Assembly: GCF_009901565.1 (NCBI RefSeq)
Contig: NZ_WXEW01000003.1
Location: forward strand, 373,312-437,311
DNA from: Herbidospora solisilvae
GTDB lineage: Bacteria > Actinomycetota > Actinomycetes > Streptosporangiales > Streptosporangiaceae
Direction of reading: 5' to 3'
Length of the DNA: 64,000 nucleotides
Part shown: positions 58,825-64,000 of the stretch, piece by piece
How the letters are laid out: every line of letters starts with the position of its first letter
Numbering within the stretch: position 1 is the first letter of the stretch
Position numbers and translations under genes: made by a program
The notes under the pieces: model-generated
Databases searched by the model: none
What the model saw: the letters and a program-made list of their open reading frames with translations, nothing else
What the model was told of the DNA's origin: nothing

Positions 58825-59332
58825 ACGCCGACCGGTAGGGCACTCCGGCGGCGGCGAGGTTCTCGTCGCCACCCCGGTGCACGATCGTGGCGATGCCCAC
58901 GACCACCGCTCCGGCCTCGTTCAACGCCTGTACGGCGGTCAGCACCGACCCCCCCGTCGTGGTGGTGTCCTCCACGGCCAGCACCCGGCGACCGGCCACG
59001 TCGGGGCCCTCGATGCGGCGCTGGAGGCCGTGGGCCTTGCCCTCCTTGCGGACCACGAAGGCGTCGAGGCGCTCGCCCCGCGCGGCGGCGGCGTGCACCA
59101 TCGCGGTGGCCACCGGGTCGGCGCCCAGGGTGAGCCCGCCGACCGCGTCGAAGCCGAGATCTCTCGTCAGGTCGAGCATCACCCGGCCCACCAGCGGCGC
59201 CGCCGTGCCGTCGAGGGTCACGCGGCGCAGGTCGACGTAGTAGTCGGCCTCCTTGCCCGAGGAAAGGGTCACCCGGCCGTGCACGACGGCCTTGTTCTTG
59301 ATCTCGTCCAGCAGAAGCTCTCGGTCAGTCAT
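58796..59332 (-). CDS. pyrE: Orotate phosphoribosyltransferase
   Basis: A 178-residue enzyme making OMP from orotate and PRPP in pyrimidine synthesis. The N-terminal FVTLSSGKEADYYVDLRR-like segment (HGRVTLSSGKEADYYVDLRR) is the orotate hood. GGLTLGADPVATA, VRKEGKAHGLQRRIEG and the PRPP loop AVEDTTTTGGSVL follow. The length is normal. It stands apart from other pyr genes. Confidence 0.96.
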   Translation of the reverse strand: MTDRELLLDEIKNKAVVHGRVTLSSGKEADYYVDLRRVTLDGTAAPLVGRVMLDLTRDLGFDAVGGLTLGADPVATAMVHAAAARGERLDAFVVRKEGKAHGLQRRIEGPDVAGRRVLAVEDTTTTGGSVLTAVQALNEAGAVVVGIATIVHRGGDENLAAAGVPYRSAFSLADLGLG

Positions 59333-59452
59333 GGCCCTCAGCGTATTGACCGTCTGAGCAAGTCAGTTTTTCTGACTCCCTCAAGTCGCGTTAGGAGTCG
59401 CCCTGGACGCGGAATCATCAGGCGGTCAACCTTAGGTAATCGAGAGGTAACA

Positions 59453-59998
59453 TTGAGTGTGCAAATCGGGCAAAGCGACGCGCAATTGCTCGACGCCCTC
59501 CGAGCCGGCGACTCCGCCGCCTACGGCGCCCTCTACGAACGCCACCGCCCGGCCGCCCGCGTGGTCGCGCGCCACCTGCTCCGTCACGGGGCGATCGACG
59601 ACGCCGACGACATCGTCGCCGAGACCTTCACCCGCATCCTCGACCTGATCCGCCGGGGCGGCGGCCCGAGAGGGGAGTTCCGCCCTTATCTGCTGGCCGC
59701 CGTCCGCCGCGCCGTCTACGACCGCGCCGACCGCCGCGACGTCCCCACCCACGAGATCGAGCGCTACGCCCCCGGCGAGCCCTTCGTCGATCCGGCGCTG
59801 GCGCGCTGCGAACGGGCCGACCTCGCCAGGGCCTTCCGGTCGCTGCCCGAACGGTGGCGCGAGGTGCTCTGGCACACCGCCGTGGAAGACCACCAGGCGG
59901 CCGAGATCGCCCCTCTCATGGGGCTGACGGCCAACGGCGTGGCGGCCCTGGCCTACCGCGCGAGAAGAGGTCTGAGAGACGCCTACCTGCGCACGTGA
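59453..59998 (+). CDS. Small ECF-type sigma factor
   Basis: A 181-residue sigma-70 family protein. TTG 59453 lies 5 nt after GAGAGG; GTG 59459 is the alternative. Region 2 is LYERHRPAARVVARHLL and DADDIVAETFTRILDLI; region 4 is ARAFRSLPERWREVLWHTAVEDHQAAEIAPLMGLTANGVAALAYRARRGLRDAYL. No anti-sigma factor gene or C-terminal extension follows. The region-2 sequence resembles the actinobacterial ECF types linked to cell-envelope or developmental control, but the regulon cannot be given. Confidence 0.87.
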   Translation: MSVQIGQSDAQLLDALRAGDSAAYGALYERHRPAARVVARHLLRHGAIDDADDIVAETFTRILDLIRRGGGPRGEFRPYLLAAVRRAVYDRADRRDVPTHEIERYAPGEPFVDPALARCERADLARAFRSLPERWREVLWHTAVEDHQAAEIAPLMGLTANGVAALAYRARRGLRDAYLRT

Positions 59999-60118
59999 CA
60001 GGAGGCAATAACGGGACAAACTGGTACGGTCCCGGAGGAGACAATCGGCGGGATTCATCCTCGCGCCATGAGCCACCCGATTACCCTGAGATGGCCACGT
60101 TAAGGAAGGCGGTGTCGC

Positions 60119-61285
60119 GTGGATCGCTGCGCGCTTTTCGTCGACGCCGGCTATCTGCTGGCCGATGGCGCGATGGCCGTTCACGGGACCCGCCACCGTG
60201 AGGCCGTCACCTGGGACTATCCGGGCCTCCTCCAACTGCTGACCAACCTCGCCCGCGAGCGCACCGGCCTGCCGCTGCTGCGCTGCTACTGGTACGAGGC
60301 GACGGTCGAGGGCCGTCGCACGCCGGAACACGACGTGCTGGCCGACATCCCCGGCCTCAAGCTGCGCCTGGCCCGCATCCGGCCGGGCCGCCGTGAGGGC
60401 GTCGACGCCCAGGTCCACCGCGACCTGATGACCCTGGCCCGCAACAACGCCGTCTGCGACGCGGTCGTGGTCAGCGGCGACGAAGACCTGGCCCAGGTGG
60501 TCAGCGACGCGCAGGACCTCGGCATCCGAGTCACCGTGATCTCCATCGCCTCCGACGGGAGCTGGGCGGTCTCCCGCACGCTCCGCCAGGAGTGCGACGA
60601 CCTGATCGAGATGAGCGGCGGCCACCTGAGGCCGTTCGTGACCCTCTCGACCGGCGCCGACGTGGCCCAGAACGGAACACGGACCACCGGCTCCCTCCCG
60701 GCCCTGAACGGCGCCCAGGCGGCTCTGCCGCCCCCCACTCCGGCTCCCGCGCCGCCACCGCAGCCCCAAGCGTCCCAGCCGCAGTCGAAGGGCTCCCACG
60801 CGGCCCCGCCGCCGAGGCAGCCGACGCCGACCTACACCTACAACCCCACCCCCGAACCGCCCCCGCAGCCCGCTCCGCCACCTCCTGCCGCGCCCCCGCA
60901 GCCCCAATACCAGGGCTCCCACGGCAGCGGCAGAGACACTGGCTACCGCGAGTCCAACACGGGCGGCTTCCCGGCCGCCCAGCTCGGCCCCTACACGGGC
61001 CCCCAGGCCGCCCCGGTGGCCGCCCACAGCGGCGCGACCACCACGCTGGCCGAGGCCGTCAAGGCGGCCCACAAGGAAGGCCACGACTTCGGCGACTCGA
61101 TAGCCCGCGACGCGCCGGCGTTGTGGCTGGAGGCGGTCCTGGCCAGGAAGCCGCGCATGCCCTCCGACCTGGAGGCCAGACTCCTCCAGGGCTCCTCACT
61201 CCCGATCGACTTCCTCCTGCACGACGAAGTCCGCCACGCGCTTCGGCGCGGCTTCTGGGACGCTCTGGAGCGGGCCCGCCGCTAG
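60119..61285 (+). CDS. NYN domain (PIN-like) ribonuclease-type protein
   Basis: A 388-residue protein starting at GTG. Residues 1-165 are a NYN/PIN domain: CALFVDAGYLL with the first catalytic Asp at about 9, then VDAQVHRDLMTLA and VVSGDEDLAQVVSDAQDLGIRVTVI with two more acidic residues. A Pro/Gln-rich linker (about 200-300) leads to a C-terminal domain of about 90 residues (TTLAEAVKAAHKEGHDFGDSIARDAPALWLEAVLARKPRMP) that may bind RNA or a partner. The substrate is unknown. It follows the ECF gene by 120 bp without an obvious operon link. Confidence 0.82.
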   Translation: MDRCALFVDAGYLLADGAMAVHGTRHREAVTWDYPGLLQLLTNLARERTGLPLLRCYWYEATVEGRRTPEHDVLADIPGLKLRLARIRPGRREGVDAQVHRDLMTLARNNAVCDAVVVSGDEDLAQVVSDAQDLGIRVTVISIASDGSWAVSRTLRQECDDLIEMSGGHLRPFVTLSTGADVAQNGTRTTGSLPALNGAQAALPPPTPAPAPPPQPQASQPQSKGSHAAPPPRQPTPTYTYNPTPEPPPQPAPPPPAAPPQPQYQGSHGSGRDTGYRESNTGGFPAAQLGPYTGPQAAPVAAHSGATTTLAEAVKAAHKEGHDFGDSIARDAPALWLEAVLARKPRMPSDLEARLLQGSSLPIDFLLHDEVRHALRRGFWDALERARR

Positions 61286-61301
61286 CTCGGGGCGGAGTCG
61301 A

Positions 61302-61928
61302 TCAGCCCAGGGCGTCGAAGCCCGCTCTCAGGTTCGCGATGCGCTGGCCCAGGTCCGACAGGGGCCCGCTCAAGGGTGAGTCGCCGTTCTTGCGGGCGAG
61401 TTCGCGTACCCGGCTCAGTTCCTCCTCCACCGCCGTGAGGCGGCGGGAGAGTTCCGGGAGGACGGCGGGCTCGTCGCCGTTGCCGGGGAGTTCGGTGGCG
61501 AGGCGTTCGCGGAGCAGGGCCGCCTGTTCGGTCAGGCGGCGGTTCATGTTGTAGAGCTCGACGAAGACGGCCACCTTCGCCCTCAGGACCCACGGGTCGA
61601 AGGGCTTGGTCAGGTAGTCGACGGCGCCCGCCTGGTAGCCGCGGAAGGCGTAGTCGGGGGCGCTGTCGACGACCGTCAGGAAGATGATCGGGATGTTCCT
61701 CGTGCGTTCGCGGCGCTTGATGTGGGCGGCGGTCTCGAAGCCGTCCATTCCGGGCATGCGGACGTCGAGGAGGATCAGCGCGAACTCGGTGCTGAGCAGG
61801 GCTTTCAGAGCCTCTTCCCCGGAGCGGGCGCGTACGGGGGTCAGGTCGAGGGAGCTGAGGATGGCCTCGAGTGCGATGAGGTTCTCCTCGCGGTCGTCGA
61901 CCATGAGGATCTTCGCCCGGTCTGGCAT
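61302..61928 (-). CDS. Response regulator without DNA-binding domain
   Basis: A 208-residue protein. Residues 1-125 are a receiver domain: ILMVDDREEN with the acidic pair at 11-12, phospho-acceptor D55 in LLDVRMPGMDG, and the conserved Lys in LTKPFDP. The C-terminal 80 residues form a coiled coil (PELSRRLTAVEEELSRVRELARK) with no helix-turn-helix, so it signals by protein contact. It follows the hybrid kinase gene by 3 bp on the same strand and is very likely its partner. Confidence 0.92.
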   Translation of the reverse strand: MPDRAKILMVDDREENLIALEAILSSLDLTPVRARSGEEALKALLSTEFALILLDVRMPGMDGFETAAHIKRRERTRNIPIIFLTVVDSAPDYAFRGYQAGAVDYLTKPFDPWVLRAKVAVFVELYNMNRRLTEQAALLRERLATELPGNGDEPAVLPELSRRLTAVEEELSRVRELARKNGDSPLSGPLSDLGQRIANLRAGFDALG

Positions 61929-61931
61929 CGA

Positions 61932-64000
61932 TCACGCACCTTCAGTGGAATCCGTCACATCCGAGTCTGCCCGACCAGAACTACCCGATACACGCCCGCG
62001 CATGAGCCAGCCGCGCAGGCGTTCGAGAAGACGGTCGACGTCGACCGGCTTGGGCACGTAGTCGGAGGCGCCCGACGCGATGCTCTTCTCGCGGTCGCCC
62101 CGCATGACCTTAGCGGTCAGGGCGATGATCGGAAGGTCGGCGAACTGGGGCATCCGGCGGATCGCGGACGTCGTGGCCCAACCGTCCATCTCGGGCATCA
62201 TGATGTCCATCAGGACCAGGGCGACGTCCTCGTTGCGTTCGAGCTGTTCGATGCCCTCGCGGCCGTTCTCGGCGTAGACGACCGTCGTGCCGTGGCGTTC
62301 CAGGACGCTCGTCAGGGCGAAGACGTTGCGGATGTCGTCGTCGACGATGAGGATCTTGGCGCCGTTCAGGGGGTCGTCGCCGACCCAGTCGCGGCCGTTG
62401 ACGTCCTCCATCGGGCGGACTGGCGGAGGCGGCAGTTCCGGGATCACGTCGTCGTTGACCACCTGGAGCGCCTGTTCGGGTCGGTCGACGACCGCCAGGG
62501 AGGTCGCCGCGCCGCCGTCGCGGGCCGACAGCGGGCCCGCGTAGGTGGTGGGCAGGTAGAGCGTGAAGGCGCTGCCGTGGCCGGGTTCGCTGTCGACGTG
62601 GATCTCGCCGCCGAGCAGGCGGGCGATGTCGCGGCAGATCGACAGGCCGAGGCCGGTGCCGCCGTACTTGCGGCTGGTGGTGCCGTCGGCCTGGCGGAAC
62701 GCCTCGAAGATCACGTCGAGTTTGTCGGGGGCGATGCCGATGCCCGTGTCGACGACCGAGAAGGCCAGGATGTTGTCGCTGGTCTGCAGGGTCTCGTCCA
62801 CGAACGCGACGTCGCCGGCCGGGCGGACCCGCAGCCGGACCTCGCCGCGCGGGGTGAACTTGACCGCGTTGGAGAGCAGGTTGCGCAGCACCTGCTGGAG
62901 GCGCTGTTCGTCGGTGCGCATCTCGGTCGGCACCGCGTCGTCGACGTCGATCGCGAACGACAGGCCCTTGTCCTGGGCCAGCGGGGCGAAGGCGGCGTCG
63001 ACGTAGTCGTAGAGCTTGGGGAGCGACAACTCGGCGGGGTGGATGTCCATCCGGCCGGCCTCGACCTTCGACAGGTCGAGGATGTCGTTGATCAGCTGGA
63101 GCAGGGCCGAACCGGCGCCGTGGATGGTCTTGGCGAACTCGACCTGCTGGTCGGTCAGGTTGCCCTCGGAGTTCTCGGTCAGCAGCTTGGCCAGCACGAG
63201 CAGGCTGTTCAGCGGGGTGCGCAGCTCGTGGGACATGTTCGCCAGGAACTCGCTCTTGTAGCGGCTGGAGACCGCGAGCTGCTCGGCGCGCTCCTCCAGC
63301 GTGCGGCGGGCCTGCTCGATCTGGAAGTTCTGGATCTCGATCGCGCGGTTCTGCTTGGCCAGCAGCGCCGCCTTGTCCTCCAGTTCGGCGTTCGAGCGCC
63401 GCAGCTCCTCCTGCTGCCGCTGCAGCTCGTCGGACCGCTCCTGGAGCTCGGTCGCGAGCCGCTGGCTCTCCTTCAGAAGATCTTCGGTACGGGAGTTCGC
63501 GATGATCGTGTTGATCGTGACCCCGATCGACTCCACCAGCTGGGTCAGCAGGTCGAGGTGCACGTCGGAGAACTTGGCGAACGAGGCCATCTCCAGCACG
63601 CCCAGCACGTGGCTCTCGAACAGGATCGGCACCACCACGATCTGCGCCGGCCGCGACGAGGTCAGCGCCGTGTCGATCGTGAACGAGTCGGGCGGCACCT
63701 GGTGGATGATGATCTGCTTGGCCTCCAGGGCGGCCTGCCCGACGATGCCCTCGCCGAGGGCGAACCGCTGCCGGGGGCTGCGGCCGGGCTGGATGCCGTA
63801 ACCGGCGATCAGCGTCAGCTCGCCGTCGACGACCAGGTAGCAGGCGCCGTAGCTGGCCGACACGAGCGGGGTCAGCTCGCTCATGATCAGGCGGGCGACC
63901 TCGATCATGTCGCGGTGGCCCTGCATCAGGCGGGAGATCCGGGCCAGGTTCGACTTCAGCCAGTCCTGCTGCTGGTTGGCGTTGGTGGTGTCGCGCAGGT
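61932..64000 (-). CDS. Hybrid sensor histidine kinase, truncated by the window edge
   Basis: The reverse-strand frame ends at 61932 and is still open at 64000; its translation upstream of 63926 continues [13 protein letters not shown] without a start, so the N-terminus lies outside. The visible part has a GAF domain, a long coiled coil ([22 protein letters not shown]), HisKA with [12 protein letters not shown], HATPase with NLLSNAVKF and [13 protein letters not shown], and a C-terminal receiver ([11 protein letters not shown], phospho-Asp in [11 protein letters not shown]). The HAMP-repeat type seen in related actinobacterial kinases is likely upstream. It is coupled to the response regulator gene. 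Confidence 0.92.
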   Translation of the reverse strand, partial: LRDTTNANQQQDWLKSNLARISRLMQGHRDMIEVARLIMSELTPLVSASYGACYLVVDGELTLIAGYGIQPGRSPRQRFALGEGIVGQAALEAKQIIIHQVPPDSFTIDTALTSSRPAQIVVVPILFESHVLGVLEMASFAKFSDVHLDLLTQLVESIGVTINTIIANSRTEDLLKESQRLATELQERSDELQRQQEELRRSNAELEDKAALLAKQNRAIEIQNFQIEQARRTLEERAEQLAVSSRYKSEFLANMSHELRTPLNSLLVLAKLLTENSEGNLTDQQVEFAKTIHGAGSALLQLINDILDLSKVEAGRMDIHPAELSLPKLYDYVDAAFAPLAQDKGLSFAIDVDDAVPTEMRTDEQRLQQVLRNLLSNAVKFTPRGEVRLRVRPAGDVAFVDETLQTSDNILAFSVVDTGIGIAPDKLDVIFEAFRQADGTTSRKYGGTGLGLSICRDIARLLGGEIHVDSEPGHGSAFTLYLPTTYAGPLSARDGGAATSLAVVDRPEQALQVVNDDVIPELPPPPVRPMEDVNGRDWVGDDPLNGAKILIVDDDIRNVFALTSVLERHGTTVVYAENGREGIEQLERNEDVALVLMDIMMPEMDGWATTSAIRRMPQFADLPIIALTAKVMRGDREKSIASGASDYVPKPVDVDRLLERLRGWLMRGRVSGSSGRADSDVTDSTEGA

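Overview
The window is a high-GC actinobacterial chromosome segment, most likely from the Streptosporangiaceae or a close relative. This is an inference from codon use, the gene families present (conservons, DUF1023 hydrolases, a DUF6745 pair, xylose genes under a ROK repressor) and actinobacterial-type regulation. Several genes start at a TANNNT box 6-7 nt upstream of the start codon with no Shine-Dalgarno, which points to leaderless mRNAs. No insertion sequence, prophage, CRISPR array or rRNA was found. Conventional tRNAs are also absent, but two tRNA-like Y RNAs are present.

Layout. 1-3.7 kb: a truncated membrane protein divergent from a DUF6745 pair, a methyltransferase, a PASTA protein and a PrmC-like methyltransferase. 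3.8-7.6 kb: two tandem Y RNAs with circularly permuted tRNA-like modules, directly upstream of the Ro60 orthologue gene rsr. rsr is convergent with a gene for a sigma factor fused to a zinc-finger segment, a membrane anchor and a glycoside hydrolase. 7.7-12.9 kb: two DUF305 lipoproteins flanking a ferric-reductase-like flavocytochrome and an AA10 lytic polysaccharide monooxygenase, then a GNAT/aldo-keto reductase fusion. 13.5-17.5 kb: xylR divergent from xylAB, with clear operators. 18.3-24.4 kb: two conservons tail to tail, one of them lacking its B and D genes. 24.5-28.9 kb: a short-chain dehydrogenase and a tandem duplication of a DUF1023 hydrolase plus lipoprotein pair.

29-42.6 kb is a cell-surface glycan region. 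It encodes two acyltransferases, three glycosyltransferases, WecB and WecC (UDP-ManNAc and UDP-ManNAcA synthesis), a secreted DUF4434-like protein, an NrtR-like Nudix regulator and a polysaccharide deacetylase. 42.7-50.9 kb holds an aminotransferase, an EamA exporter, small proteins, two regulators, a MurA paralogue and a RelE/Phd-like toxin-antitoxin pair. 50.9-59.3 kb is mainly housekeeping: purD, corA (with a short upstream reading frame), a glycerophosphodiesterase, purA, a DUF3151 gene, fba, a DedA protein and pyrE. The right end carries a small ECF sigma factor, a NYN-domain nuclease, a response regulator and the truncated end of a hybrid histidine kinase.

The most unusual features are the permuted-tRNA Y RNAs beside rsr, the sigma/zinc-finger/GH fusion, the LPMO-reductase-DUF305 cluster, an acyltransferase repeat tail cut by an apparent CAA to TAA change, and a well-formed 34-codon reading frame upstream of corA.
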